Assembly: GCA_046348225.1 (NCBI GenBank)
Contig: JAXMEQ010000009.1
Coordinates: forward strand, 124,001 to 188,000
Reading direction: 5' to 3'
Source: JAXMEQ01 sp046348225
GTDB lineage: Bacteria > Pseudomonadota > Gammaproteobacteria > Burkholderiales > Burkholderiaceae_C
DNA: 64,000 bases
A program made the position numbers and the translations under genes. Positions 23,479-32,697 of the stretch are shown here, piece by piece (the stretch's first letter is position 1; each line of letters begins with the position of its first letter). The notes under the pieces are model-generated. The model ran no database searches and was not told the DNA's origin. It worked only from the letters and a program-made list of their open reading frames with translations.

Positions 23479-23961
23479 CTAGCGCGCCGGCAGGGTCATC
23501 ACCAGCGTCCCGTCCCACTGGCCGGCGGCGTTGCGCGTGAGGCGCGCTTCGGCGGGCAGGGCGCGGGCGTTGACGCGGGCCTGGGTCAGCCACTGAGCCA
23601 GGGCGTCCGGGGGGGTGCCGGTGAGTGTGAGCGTCACGCGGTCGCCGGCAACGGTGGTGCGTGCGGTCAGGCCCAGCCGCTGGCGGATGGTCGCTTCCAG
23701 CGCGCGCAACGATTCGTCCGCGCCCTGCTGGGGCTGGGCCTGCAGCGCCTGCGCCTGCGCCTGGAGGCCGCGCATCTGCTGCAGCTGCGCGTCCAGCACG
23801 CGGTGCTGGGCCTCGGCGCCGCGCAGCGTCTTGACTGCGGGCGCTACCGCCAGCCACCACAGCAGTGCCAGGCCCACCACGGCGGCTGCGGCCGACACCA
23901 GCAGCTTCTCGCGCGGGGCCAGCGCGGCCCAGCGGGCTTGCAGGGGGTGCGTGCTGCTCAT
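23479..23961 (-). CDS. gspM: Type II secretion protein GspM
   Basis: 160-residue bitopic inner-membrane protein of the assembly platform. A short cytoplasmic N-terminus precedes one membrane helix (LLVSAAAAVVGLALLWWLAV). A Gln-rich coiled-coil stretch (LDAQLQQMRGLQAQAQALQA) and a ferredoxin-like periplasmic end follow. The start overlaps the gspL stop by four bases. Partner of GspL. Confidence 0.9.
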   Translation of the reverse strand: MSSTHPLQARWAALAPREKLLVSAAAAVVGLALLWWLAVAPAVKTLRGAEAQHRVLDAQLQQMRGLQAQAQALQAQPQQGADESLRALEATIRQRLGLTARTTVAGDRVTLTLTGTPPDALAQWLTQARVNARALPAEARLTRNAAGQWDGTLVMTLPAR

Positions 23962-25157
23962 CGCGGGGCCTCCTGGCGCAGCACCAGGCTGTCGCCTTCG
24001 CTGCGGGCGGCGTAGCCACGGGCCTGCAGGCCGGTGATCGCCGCCTGCAGCTCGGCGGCCCCGAGTTTCAGGCCCTTGAGCCGCAGCTCGTTTGCTACAA
24101 ATTCAATAGCGGCTGGCGCAGTGCTGGCGGGGGCTGCAGCCGAAAACGCTGCCAGCATGGACTCCAGGTCGCGACCCGAGGCGGTGCCGGTGGCCTGTCG
24201 CAGCAGGGCGACTTCGCGCTCCATTTGCAGCGGCGCGTCCACCACCACCTTGACCTTGGGGAACGTGCTGGTGAGGATGCTGCGCACGGTGTCGCGCTTG
24301 GCGGCCAGCGTGCTGCGTTCCTTCAGGGCCCAGGCGTTCAGCCCCACCAGGTGCGCCGCCACCAGCACAAGCGCACCCCAGCGCGCGGCCCGCCATTGCG
24401 GCGCGCGCAGCAGCTCGCCCCAGCGGCCCGACAATTTCCGCAGGGCGCGGGCCCGGCCCGAGCTGGCCAGGTCAAACTGCGCCAGGTCCCAGGCCGACTG
24501 CGCCGCCTGCAGCTGGCGCTGGGCGGCTTGCTGGAGCGTCACACGCCGCTGCAGCACCTGCTCGGCCAGGGCCGCCACGGCGGGCTCGGCCAGCACCGGC
24601 AGATCGTCCGGCAAGGCCGGTGCACTGCCGGCGGCCAGCGGCCACACCAGCACACCGTTGCCGTCGGCCAGCACCAGTGCGGCCTGCTCCGGCTCGCCCA
24701 GCACATGGGCACTGGCCGGTTCGCCCGGTGCAAACTCGGGCACGATGCGGGCGGCCGGCCGCTGCGCCCCCTCCAGCGCCTGCAGTGCGTCGCGCAGCCA
24801 GGCCCGGTCGCAGGCGGCCACCCACACCGGCGCGCCAGGGCGTGGCTGGGGCTGCAATGCAAAGTGCAGCGCGGCCGGCTCGTCGAGCAGCCGCTCTTCC
24901 AGCAGGCCCTCCAGCACGGCCCGCAGCCGGGGCGAACCGGCGGCCGTGCCCTTGGGCAGCGTGACCTGGTGCCATGACAGGGCGCGCGCCGGCACCACCG
25001 CCACCACTTCGGCACCGGCGCCGCTTGGCTGCGGCAGCAGGGCCGCCGTCGCGCTGCCGTGCTCGCCCATGCCCTGGCCGTCGGGCGACAGCAGCCAGCC
25101 GTATTCCGGCGCGTTGCCAACATGCGGCAGGGGAAGCGTGACGATCAGGGTGCTCAT
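23958..25157 (-). CDS. gspL: Type II secretion protein GspL
   Basis: 399-residue platform protein that links GspE to the membrane. The cytoplasmic actin-like domain (about 1-245) contains VVAVVPARALSWHQVTLPKG. A membrane helix (about 265-285, ARWGALVLVAAHLVGLNAWA) and a periplasmic ferredoxin-like domain follow. Residues 341-355 (APASTAPAAIEFVA region) are encoded by a repeat copy at 24094-24135, which forms the linker before the final beta-alpha-beta unit. The start at 25157 gives a sensible N-terminus; upstream in-frame sequence belongs to the gspK end. Confidence 0.9.
   Translation of the reverse strand: MSTLIVTLPLPHVGNAPEYGWLLSPDGQGMGEHGSATAALLPQPSGAGAEVVAVVPARALSWHQVTLPKGTAAGSPRLRAVLEGLLEERLLDEPAALHFALQPQPRPGAPVWVAACDRAWLRDALQALEGAQRPAARIVPEFAPGEPASAHVLGEPEQAALVLADGNGVLVWPLAAGSAPALPDDLPVLAEPAVAALAEQVLQRRVTLQQAAQRQLQAAQSAWDLAQFDLASSGRARALRKLSGRWGELLRAPQWRAARWGALVLVAAHLVGLNAWALKERSTLAAKRDTVRSILTSTFPKVKVVVDAPLQMEREVALLRQATGTASGRDLESMLAAFSAAAPASTAPAAIEFVANELRLKGLKLGAAELQAAITGLQARGYAARSEGDSLVLRQEAPR
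24094..24135 (-). repeat. 42-bp palindromic repeat, copy 4 (inside gspL)
   Basis: On the minus strand it reads AGCCCCCGCCAGCACTGCGC and ends with the stem GCTATTGAATTTGTAGC. It is translated sense in gspL in the same phase as in rsmB and pgi. Confidence 0.85.
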
Positions 25158-25194
25158 GGACTGGGGGATTGTAGGGACGGGCGCGGGCCGGCCT

Positions 25195-26190
25195 TCAGCG
25201 CTGGGGCGGCGCGGCTGCGGCGGCGGCCAGCGCGGCGGGGTCGACCACACCGCGTTCGCGCCACAACACCTTCACGTCCAGCCCGTCGCGCTGCAGCACC
25301 GAGCGCTCCTCCAGCACCATCTGGTCCAGCCGCAGCCGGCCACGCACCTCGAAGAAGCGCGAGGCCACGCTGTGCCGGCCCTCGTTGAACGGCGATTCAG
25401 CGCCCAGCAGCCGGCCCGCATCGGCGGTGCTGCGGAAGTGGTTGATGTCGCGTTCGGCCACCAGGCGCTGCGCGTCGGCCAGGCCCAGGCCGGGGACGCT
25501 GGCGGCAATCACTTCGGGGCTGGCGGTATTGAGGTTGACCGGCGTGGTGGCGGGCAGCAGCGTCACGTAGGGCCGCAGCACGCTCACGGTGTACGGCGAC
25601 AGCCCCAGCCAGGTGAGCTGCTCCACCCGCTGCGGCAGCAGCGGCGCCATCGGGCCGGAGCGGTTGTCGGCGCTGGTGTCACCGGCAAAGCGCAGGTTCT
25701 CCACCAGCCGGTTGAGCTCGGGTGTGGGCAGGCCCAGCAGTTCAAACAGCTTGCTGAAAGCACGCAGCGCCGGTTCGGACACCTTGCCGGCCTCCACCAG
25801 GTTCATCACGTTGAGCTGCGACTGCAGGTCAATGATCTGGCCCGACAGGAACGCGTCCTGGGTGTCGTTGCCGGCGGTTTCCACGGTGGCCACACCCTCG
25901 TTGGCCGCCAGGAAGGTTGACAGCCGCGCCTCCTGCAGCGGCACCGCCCAGGGCTCGGCCAGGTGGTCGGCGCCGCCGGAGCGGGCGTCTTCGCGGAGGA
26001 TCAGCCGGGCCCAGTCGAGCGCGCCGGTCAGCACCCAGGACGACTGCACCCGCGAGCGCTCGGCTATTTCCACCTCCACGCTGCGCCACTGCTGCCACAT
26101 GGCGGCGGCGGCAAAGGTCGCCACCAGCGTCACGGTCAGCATGGCCGCGAGCAGGGCGGCGCCGCGCGAACGGGTGCGCCGCGGGCTCAC
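25195..26190 (-). CDS. gspK: Type II secretion minor pseudopilin GspK
   Basis: 331-residue tip pseudopilin. The N-terminal hydrophobic helix (GAALLAAMLTVTLVATFAAA) follows a short basic leader. It lacks the Glu+5 found in other pilins, as is normal for GspK. The large globular domain has QSQLNVMNLVEAGKV and the helix-hairpin part VNLNTASPEVIAASVPGLG. The GTG start at 26190 overlaps the gspJ stop (GTGA). It forms the tip complex with GspI and GspJ. Confidence 0.92.
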   Translation of the reverse strand: MSPRRTRSRGAALLAAMLTVTLVATFAAAAMWQQWRSVEVEIAERSRVQSSWVLTGALDWARLILREDARSGGADHLAEPWAVPLQEARLSTFLAANEGVATVETAGNDTQDAFLSGQIIDLQSQLNVMNLVEAGKVSEPALRAFSKLFELLGLPTPELNRLVENLRFAGDTSADNRSGPMAPLLPQRVEQLTWLGLSPYTVSVLRPYVTLLPATTPVNLNTASPEVIAASVPGLGLADAQRLVAERDINHFRSTADAGRLLGAESPFNEGRHSVASRFFEVRGRLRLDQMVLEERSVLQRDGLDVKVLWRERGVVDPAALAAAAAAPPQR

Positions 26191-26861
26191 GACTTGCCTC
26201 CGCTGACCGTGGGGCGCACCCAGTCGCGTGTCAGCCGCCCGGCCAGCGCCTGGCCAGCTGGCAGGTTCAGCACCAGGCGCACGCCGTCCGGAATGTTGGC
26301 GGGCCCGCCGGTGGTGATGGTGGTGGCCGGTATGGCGCCGGCACTGGCGTCGCTGGACAGCGGGTTGGACCACGCGTCGCCACGGAAATAGAAGATCTGC
26401 CACTCGTCCAGCGGCACCACGGTCACTTCGCGCTCCCGCTCGACGTCGCCCGGGTTCTGGGCCCACCGCGCGGCCTGCTGCCAGGCCTCCTGCAGCTGAC
26501 CGCGCGAGGTGAGCGGCGGCGACTGCCAGCGCAGCCACTGGCCCTTGCCGTCCACCACCCGGCGCGACCAGGCGGCCACCAGCACTCCGGCACTGTCGTC
26601 GGTGGCGTTGCGCCGCGTGAGACGCAGTACGCGGCCGTTCCAGTCGATGGCGTTGAGCTGGGGGGTCTGCACCATGGCGTCGAGGTCCGCCGTCCACTGG
26701 GCAAGGCCGACCTGCAGCGCCAGCACTTCGTCGGCCCGGGCCTCGGTGAGGGTGCGCGCACGCGCCATGCCGTCCAGCCCGCGCCAGCTCATGATGGCCA
26801 GCAGGGCCATCATGGCAATGGCCACCAGCAGTTCAATGAGCGTGAAGCCGCGCGCTTTCAT
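26187..26861 (-). CDS. gspJ: Type II secretion minor pseudopilin GspJ
   Basis: 224-residue minor pseudopilin with prepilin leader MKARG cut before FTLIELLVAIAMMALLAIMS, including Glu+5. The globular part shows GspJ patterns (WRGLDGMARARTLTEARAD, VPLDEWQIFYFRGDAWSNP). The start overlaps the gspI stop by one base. Confidence 0.92.
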   Translation of the reverse strand: MKARGFTLIELLVAIAMMALLAIMSWRGLDGMARARTLTEARADEVLALQVGLAQWTADLDAMVQTPQLNAIDWNGRVLRLTRRNATDDSAGVLVAAWSRRVVDGKGQWLRWQSPPLTSRGQLQEAWQQAARWAQNPGDVEREREVTVVPLDEWQIFYFRGDAWSNPLSSDASAGAIPATTITTGGPANIPDGVRLVLNLPAGQALAGRLTRDWVRPTVSGGKS

Positions 26862-27220
26862 CAGTAGCGCCCGACCACCGTGGACAGGCGCAGCACCGGT
26901 GCGCTGCCATCGAACACCTGCGCATCGACGCGGCGAAAGCTCGGGTTGGGGGTGGGGCGCACGCTCAGCGTCACGCTGAAGCTGCGGCCGGCCTGTTCAC
27001 AGGGCACGCTGTTGTCGCCCACGCCGGGCATCTGGCGCGACAGCCGCATGCGCACGAGCTCGTTCTCGGCACACACCTGTGCCAGCAGCACGTCGGACTG
27101 GCGCTGGGCATTGCGCGTCAGGGCGGTGGTGGCCTGCAGTCCGGCGATGAGCGCAATGGCCACGATGGCCAGCGCCACCAGCACTTCAATCAGCGTGAAG
27201 CCCCGGACGCGACGTTCCAT
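26861..27220 (-). CDS. gspI: Type II secretion minor pseudopilin GspI
   Basis: 119-residue minor pseudopilin. The prepilin leader MERRVRG is followed by FTLIEVLVALAIVAIALIAG with Glu+5. The downstream part (ENELVRMRLSRQMPGVGDNS) fits the GspI fold. One-base overlaps on both sides place it in the coupled H-I-J-K series. Confidence 0.92.
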   Translation of the reverse strand: MERRVRGFTLIEVLVALAIVAIALIAGLQATTALTRNAQRQSDVLLAQVCAENELVRMRLSRQMPGVGDNSVPCEQAGRSFSVTLSVRPTPNPSFRRVDAQVFDGSAPVLRLSTVVGRY

Positions 27221-27663
27221 CAGGGCTCCTGCGCCTGCACGGAAAAGGGCCGCAACCCGTCGGTGGCCAGGCGCAGGGTGCGCGACGGGTCGCTGATCGA
27301 GCCCAGCACCACACTCTGGCGGCCAATGATGGGCTCGGGCCCGAGCACCAGCACGGCCGTGCCCTGGACCGCCGTGTCGGTGCCCAGCCAGTTCTCGGGC
27401 AGGGTTTTGGGCGGCACGCCCTCAAACCGGAAGCCGCCCTCGGTGCTGCGCCAGCGCACGGGCACGCCACTGGCACGCGACTGCGCACGTGCCGCTTCGA
27501 GCAGTGCGCCCAGTCGCTGCGCTTCGCGTTCCAGCTCGGCGCCCCGGGCATCGCGCATGGCAAAGGCCACGCCGGCCGAGGCGATGGCAATGATGGAGAT
27601 GACGACCAGCAGCTCCAGCAGCGTGAAGCCGCGGTGGCTACTGCCAGCTGCCGATGTCGGCAT
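27220..27663 (-). CDS. gspH: Type II secretion minor pseudopilin GspH
   Basis: 147-residue minor pseudopilin. The leader ends SHRG before FTLLELLVVISIIAIASAGV with Glu+5, followed by EREAQRLGALLEAARAQSRA and a beta-rich C-terminus. Its start lies 26 bases inside the end of gspG. Confidence 0.92.
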   Translation of the reverse strand: MPTSAAGSSHRGFTLLELLVVISIIAIASAGVAFAMRDARGAELEREAQRLGALLEAARAQSRASGVPVRWRSTEGGFRFEGVPPKTLPENWLGTDTAVQGTAVLVLGPEPIIGRQSVVLGSISDPSRTLRLATDGLRPFSVQAQEP

Positions 27664-28087
27664 CTTTGCCCTCGCCGCCGGGCTGGCCGTCGGCGCCGAA
27701 TGACATCACGTCGATTTCGGCCTTCACGCCGGGGTTGATGTACTGATACGGCCGGCCCCACGGATCGTTGGGCAGCTTTTCGAGGTAGGGCTTCCAGTTG
27801 GGCGGAATGACGCCGGCCGTGGGACGCACCACCAGCGCCTGCAGGCCCTGCTCGGCGCTCGGATAGCGCTGGTTGTCGAGCTTGTAGAGCTTGAGCGCCT
27901 GCATCAGGTTGTTGACATCGGTTCGCGCGGCGGTGGCGCGGGCGTCGTCGGCGCGGTCCAGCACGTTGGGCACGATCAGCGCGGCCAGCACACCAATGAT
28001 GACCAGCACCACCATCAGCTCGATCAGGGTGAAGCCGGCCTGGAGCCGGCGCGCGCCGCGCTGAAGCGGGGGTTTGATGAATGTCAT
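27638..28087 (-). CDS. gspG: Type II secretion major pseudopilin GspG
   Basis: 149-residue major pseudopilin. The leader is cut after Gly18, before FTLIELMVVLVIIGVLAALI with Glu+5. The family C-terminus with the calcium-binding loop (FGADGQPGGEGKDADIGSW) is intact. It is the first gene of the minus-strand gsp operon; the promoter is expected in the 44-base spacer shared with divergent gspC. Confidence 0.95.
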   Translation of the reverse strand: MTFIKPPLQRGARRLQAGFTLIELMVVLVIIGVLAALIVPNVLDRADDARATAARTDVNNLMQALKLYKLDNQRYPSAEQGLQALVVRPTAGVIPPNWKPYLEKLPNDPWGRPYQYINPGVKAEIDVMSFGADGQPGGEGKDADIGSWQ

Positions 28088-28131
28088 GGGACGGGGGCCT
28101 CGGGGTCGATTCCTTCAATGATAATCGCCTC

Positions 28132-28575
28132 ATGTTGCTCACGCCCCCGAGTTCCTGGCTGCCCCGTGCGGGGACCTTCGCCGTCTGGTCGCTGGCGGCG
28201 GCAAGCCTGGCGTACTGGGGCCTGAAGATTTCTGCGACGTCGACCGCGCCCCAGCCGGCTCCGTCGGCGCCGGTCCCGGCTGTGGTGGCAGACCCGGCAG
28301 CCGTGGCGCGCCTGCTTGGCGCCGTGCCTGCTGCGTCGCCCGCCGCAGCGCCGAGTCTGGCGAGCCGGTTCACCCTGGTGGGGGTGGCGGCCGGCAGCTC
28401 GTCGCGCGGCGCCGCACTGATCGCCATTGATGGCAAGCCCGCCAGGCCGTTCCGTGTGGGCGCCGTGGTGGAAGACGGGCTGGTGCTGCAGTCGGTGGCA
28501 CCTCGCCGGGCCGTGCTGGGCCCTGCGGCCGACGGGCCGGCCAGCCTGACCCTGGAAATCCCGCTGAGGAAGTAG
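28132..28575 (+). CDS. gspC: GspC-like type II secretion protein (short)
   Basis: 147-residue inner-membrane protein divergent from gspG. One membrane helix near 13-30 (GTFAVWSLAAASLAYWGL) precedes an Ala/Pro-rich linker and an HR-like domain (ASRFTLVGVAAGSSSRGAAL, then PFRVGAVVEDGLVLQSVAPR). It lacks the C-terminal PDZ or coiled-coil domain of longer GspC proteins. It would connect the platform to GspD. The start at 28132 avoids an upstream in-frame stretch lying in the spacer and gspG start. Confidence 0.82.
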   Translation: MLLTPPSSWLPRAGTFAVWSLAAASLAYWGLKISATSTAPQPAPSAPVPAVVADPAAVARLLGAVPAASPAAAPSLASRFTLVGVAAGSSSRGAALIAIDGKPARPFRVGAVVEDGLVLQSVAPRRAVLGPAADGPASLTLEIPLRK

Positions 28576-28579
28576 CGCC

Positions 28580-30481
28580 ATGGCGGCGGACGCGTCACCG
28601 GCCGGTCCGGCCACCCCGTCGCCCAGCCTGCTGTCGAACCTGCGCGAGGCACTGCAGCGGGTGCCCCCGTTTGCGCAGATGGACGCGGCCGATGTGGATT
28701 TCTTCCTGACCCGTTCCCAGCAGCGCTACTACGCCCCGGGCGAGGCACTGGTCGCACCGGCTGACGGCCCCGTGACCGAGATTTTTTTCATCCGCCAGGG
28801 CGCGGTGACTGGCGTGCGCGGCCTGGCCGAGCTGTCGGGCGGCGCATTTCAGTACGAAGCGGGCGACCTGTTCCCCCTGAGCGCCGCGGTCGCGCAGCGC
28901 GCCGTGACGGCCACTTACAGCGCGGTGCAGGACACGTTTGCGCTGGCGCTGCCGGTCGAGGCCATGAAGGCGCTGGCGGAACGCAGCGCGCCGTTTGCGG
29001 ACTTCCTGAACCGCCGCATCCTGAAGTTCCTGGACCTGTCGCGGCGCGCCCTGCAGGTGGCCTATTCATCGCAGGCGCTGACCGAACAGACCCTGGAAAC
29101 CCCGCTGGGCGAGCTGGTGCGCAAGGCGCCGGTGTGCTGTGCGCCCGACACGCCGCTGCGCGAGGTGCTGCAGACCATGCAGGCCCGGCGGATCGGCTCG
29201 ATGCTGGTGACCGACCCGGCCGGGCGGCCGCTGGGCATCCTCACGCGCTTTGACATTCTGGGCCGCGTCACGCTGGCCGAGGTGCCGCTGGCCGCGCCGG
29301 TGTCTCAGGTGATGGTCCAGCCAGTGCAGTGCCTGAGTGTGGCGCACACGGCGCAGGATGCGGCGCTGCTGATGTCGCGCCAGGGCATCCGCCATGTGCC
29401 GGTCACGCGCGACGGCGTGGTGGTGGGCATCGTGTCCGAGCGCGACCTGTTCGCCATGCAGCGCCTGAGCCTCAAGCAGGTCAGCACATCCATCCGCGCG
29501 GCGCCCGACCTGGACACGCTGCGGCTGGTGGCGCAGGACATCCGCCGCTTCGCCCACACGCTGCTGGGCCAGGGCGTGCAGGCGCGCCAGCTCACCGCGC
29601 TCATCAGCCACCTCAATGACGTGCTGACGCAGCAGGTACTGGCCCTCAAGGCGGCCCGGCATGGCGTCGCGCTGCAGCGGCTGTGCTGGCTGGCGCTGGG
29701 CTCCGAGGGCCGCAGTGAACAGACCATCGCCACCGATCAGGACAACGCACTGATCCTGCCGGACGATGTCACGCCGCAGGAACGGGCCGCGGCGCTGGCG
29801 TTCGGGCGTGATGTGAACGAGGCGCTGGACGCCTGCGGTTACCCGCTGTGCAAGGGCGGCATCATGGCCGGCGAGCCGGGCTGCTGTCTCACGCTGCGCG
29901 AGTGGCGCGAACGCTTCGCCGGGTGGATTGACCACGGGGCGCCGCAGGACTTGCTGAACGCGAGCATCTATTTCGATTTCCGCGCGCTGGCCGGCGATGC
30001 GGCGCTGGCCGAAACGCTGCGCACCGAGGTGGTGGAGGCCGCGCGCCGTACGCCCCGCTTCCTCAAGCAGATGGCCCTGAACGCCATCGCGCACAGCGCG
30101 CCGCTGAACTGGCTGGGCGGCATCGATGCCGACGACCAGGGCACGGTGGACCTGAAGCTTCAGGGCACGGCCATTTTTGTGGACGCGGCGCGGCTGTACG
30201 CGCTGGCGCATGGTGTGACCGCCACGGGCACCCGCGAGCGCCTCGAGGCCGCCGGCGAACGCCTGGGGCTGGCCACCCCTGAATACCTGGCATGGGTCGG
30301 CGGGTTTGAATTCCTGCAGATGCTGCGCCTGCGGGTGCAGCTGGAAACCCCGGCCAACGCCGCCCAACCCAACCGCATCGGTGTGGCCGGGCTCAACGAC
30401 ATCGACCGGCGCATCCTGAAGGAGTCTTTCCGGGTCGCACGCGCGCTGCAGCAGCGCCTGCAGCTGGACTACGAGCGATGA
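28580..30481 (+). CDS. cNMP-binding / CBS / DUF294 nucleotidyltransferase-like protein
   Basis: 633-residue cytoplasmic signalling protein. Order of domains: cyclic-nucleotide-binding-like (about 20-140), two CBS motifs (about 175-300; IGSMLVTDPAGRPLGILTRF and GIRHVPVTRDGVVVGIVSER), then a DUF294 GlnD-like nucleotidyltransferase domain with GSEGRSEQT and DQDNA, and a DUF294 C-terminal domain. The family is predicted to transfer nucleotides to a partner; the target is unknown. The next gene, a DEDDh exonuclease, overlaps by ATGA, and this pairing recurs in other bacteria. Confidence 0.88.
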   Translation: MAADASPAGPATPSPSLLSNLREALQRVPPFAQMDAADVDFFLTRSQQRYYAPGEALVAPADGPVTEIFFIRQGAVTGVRGLAELSGGAFQYEAGDLFPLSAAVAQRAVTATYSAVQDTFALALPVEAMKALAERSAPFADFLNRRILKFLDLSRRALQVAYSSQALTEQTLETPLGELVRKAPVCCAPDTPLREVLQTMQARRIGSMLVTDPAGRPLGILTRFDILGRVTLAEVPLAAPVSQVMVQPVQCLSVAHTAQDAALLMSRQGIRHVPVTRDGVVVGIVSERDLFAMQRLSLKQVSTSIRAAPDLDTLRLVAQDIRRFAHTLLGQGVQARQLTALISHLNDVLTQQVLALKAARHGVALQRLCWLALGSEGRSEQTIATDQDNALILPDDVTPQERAAALAFGRDVNEALDACGYPLCKGGIMAGEPGCCLTLREWRERFAGWIDHGAPQDLLNASIYFDFRALAGDAALAETLRTEVVEAARRTPRFLKQMALNAIAHSAPLNWLGGIDADDQGTVDLKLQGTAIFVDAARLYALAHGVTATGTRERLEAAGERLGLATPEYLAWVGGFEFLQMLRLRVQLETPANAAQPNRIGVAGLNDIDRRILKESFRVARALQQRLQLDYER

Positions 30482-31119
30482 GCTGGCTGGCGGCGCTGCG
30501 TGGCAAGCGGGCGGCGGTGGACGAGCGGCGCTGGGTCATGCTGGATGTCGAGACCAGCGGGCTGGATGCGCGACGCGACCAGCTGCTGGCCATTGCCGCC
30601 ATCGGCCTGCAGGTGGACTGGCCGGCAAAGCGCCTGAGCATCGCCCCGGGCGACAGCTTCGAGGTCGTGCTGCAACAGGAGCGCCCCTCGGCCCGCGACA
30701 ACATTCTGCTGCACGGCATTGGCGCGCAGCGCCAGCGCGACGGCGTCGCACCCGGGCGCGCGATGCAGGCCTTTGCCGACTTTGTGGGGGCATCGCCCCT
30801 GCTGGCGTTCCATGCGGCGTTCGACCAGACCATGATCGGCCGCGCCACACGGGCGCACCTGGGGGCGGAGCTGCCCAACCCGTGCGTGGACATCGAGCAC
30901 CTGTGCGCCGTCACGCATGAAGGGGTAAGGGCGCGGTCGCTGGACGAATGGATGGCGCATTTCGGCATCCAGTGCGCAGTGCGGCACCAGGCGGCGGCGG
31001 ACACGCTGGCCGAGTGCGAGCTGCTGCAACGTGTCTGGCCCCGTGTGGCGTCGCAGTGCGACAGCTGGCGGGCGGTGCAGGACCTGGCCGCGCAGCAGCG
31101 CTGGATTGCGCGGGCCTGA
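30478..31119 (+). CDS. DEDDh 3'-5' exonuclease (DNA polymerase III epsilon-like)
   Basis: 213-residue exonuclease-domain protein. Exo I is MLDVETSG (Asp23, Glu25), Exo II lies in FHAAFDQTMIG, and Exo III in RHQAAADTLAE with the His-x4-Asp pattern. It is shorter than, and different from, true DnaQ. It overlaps the DUF294 gene start-to-stop (ATGA), so the two are made together and probably act in one pathway. The substrate is not known. Confidence 0.85.
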   Translation: MSWLAALRGKRAAVDERRWVMLDVETSGLDARRDQLLAIAAIGLQVDWPAKRLSIAPGDSFEVVLQQERPSARDNILLHGIGAQRQRDGVAPGRAMQAFADFVGASPLLAFHAAFDQTMIGRATRAHLGAELPNPCVDIEHLCAVTHEGVRARSLDEWMAHFGIQCAVRHQAAADTLAECELLQRVWPRVASQCDSWRAVQDLAAQQRWIARA

Positions 31120-31127
31120 GGCGCCGG

Positions 31128-32672
31128 TCAGCTTTGCAGAAACAGGCGGTAGACCGGATTGCCGGTTTCTTCCACGCAGGGGTAACCCAGGGTGCCCAGG
31201 AATGACTGGAAGGCCTTGTTGTCGGCCTGCGGCACCTGCAGCCCCACCAGGATGCGGCCATAGTCGGCGCCCTGGTTGCGGTAATGGAACAACGTGATGT
31301 TCCAGCCCGGGCGCATGGCGGACAGGAACTTCATCAGTGCGCCGGGCCGCTCCGGGAACACAAAGCGCAGCAACCGTTCGTCCCGGGCCAGCGCGGAATG
31401 CCCGCCCACCATGTGGCGGATGTGTTCCTTGGCCAGGTCGTCATGCGTCAGGTCCAGCGTGCTGAAGCCATGCTTGCTGAAATTGGCTGCGATCTTCGCG
31501 CTTTCACCCTTGCCGTGGGTGGTCAGGCCCACGAACACATGGGCCCTGGCGGCGTCGCTGATGCGATAGTTGAATTCAGTCACGTTGCGGGCGCCGCCGG
31601 GCAGGTTGCCGATCAGCTCGCAGAACCGCTTGAAGCTGCCGCGCTCCTCGGGGATGGTCACCGCGAACAGGGCCTCGCGCTCCTCACCCACTTCGGCGCG
31701 CTCGGCCACGAAGCGCAGCCGGTCAAAGTTCATGTTGGCGCCGCACAGGATGGCGGCATAGGTCTCGCCGCGGGTCTTGTGCGCGGCAACGTACTGCTTG
31801 ATGGCCGCCACCGCCAGCGCGCCGGAGGGTTCGACGATGCTGCGCGTGTCGACGAAGATGTCCTTGATGGCCGCGCAGACCGCGTCGGTATCGACCACCA
31901 CGAATTCGTCCACCAGACCGCGGGCGACGCGGAAGGTCTCCTCGCCCACCAGCTTGACGGCAGTTCCGTCGGCAAACAGGCCCACATCCGGCAGCGTGAC
32001 GCGCTTTCTGGCGCGAACGGACTGGAGCATCGCGTCGGAGTCGGTCGTCTGCACGCCGATGACTTTGACCTCCGGCCGTACGGCCTTGATGTAGTTGGCC
32101 ACGCCGCTGATCAGGCCTCCGCCGCCGATGGCGACGAACACCGCATCGAGCGGGCCCTGGTGCTGCCGCAGGATCTCCATGGCAATCGTGCCCTGGCCGG
32201 CGATCACGTCCGGGTCGTCAAACGGGTGCACAAAGGTCAGGCCCTGCTTCTTCTCCAGTACGGCGGCATGGGTGTAGGCGTCGGAGTAGCTGTCGCCATG
32301 CAGAACCACCTCGCCGCCAAAGCCGCGCACGGCGTCGACCTTGACCTGCGGCGTGGTCACCGGCATCACGATCACGGCACGCACGCCCAGCTTGTGGGCC
32401 GATAACGCCACACCCTGCGCATGGTTGCCCGCGGATGCGCAGATCACTCCCTTTTTGAGCTGCGCCGGGGTCAGATGGGCCATCTTGTTGTAGGCGCCGC
32501 GCAGCTTGAAGCTGAACACAGGCTGCTGGTCCTCGCGCTTGAGCAACACCTTGTTGTGCAGGCGCCGGCTCAGGTTTTTTGCGGGCTCCAGCGCCGACTC
32601 CACGGCCACGTCATAGACACGCGCCGTGAGGATTTTCTTGAGGTAGTCGGCGGGCTTGAGGTGTTTTGTCAT
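31128..32672 (-). CDS. ilvA: Threonine ammonia-lyase, biosynthetic
   Basis: Converts threonine to 2-oxobutanoate, the first committed step of isoleucine synthesis, using PLP. The 514-residue product has the catalytic domain at 1-320: PLP lysine Lys56 in SFKLRGAYNKM, GNHAQGVA, and the glycine loop VAIGGGGLISG. Two C-terminal ACT-like regulatory domains follow (330-514; RGSFKRFCELIGNLPGGARN and RPGALMKFLSAM), as in isoleucine-inhibited enzymes. ATG 32672 matches the family start. The upstream region carries a terminator-ended sRNA candidate in the same direction, so attenuation or read-through may influence expression. Confidence 0.95.
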   Translation of the reverse strand: MTKHLKPADYLKKILTARVYDVAVESALEPAKNLSRRLHNKVLLKREDQQPVFSFKLRGAYNKMAHLTPAQLKKGVICASAGNHAQGVALSAHKLGVRAVIVMPVTTPQVKVDAVRGFGGEVVLHGDSYSDAYTHAAVLEKKQGLTFVHPFDDPDVIAGQGTIAMEILRQHQGPLDAVFVAIGGGGLISGVANYIKAVRPEVKVIGVQTTDSDAMLQSVRARKRVTLPDVGLFADGTAVKLVGEETFRVARGLVDEFVVVDTDAVCAAIKDIFVDTRSIVEPSGALAVAAIKQYVAAHKTRGETYAAILCGANMNFDRLRFVAERAEVGEEREALFAVTIPEERGSFKRFCELIGNLPGGARNVTEFNYRISDAARAHVFVGLTTHGKGESAKIAANFSKHGFSTLDLTHDDLAKEHIRHMVGGHSALARDERLLRFVFPERPGALMKFLSAMRPGWNITLFHYRNQGADYGRILVGLQVPQADNKAFQSFLGTLGYPCVEETGNPVYRLFLQS

Positions 32673-32697
32673 GGGCCTTTGATGATAAAGGCTCAAG

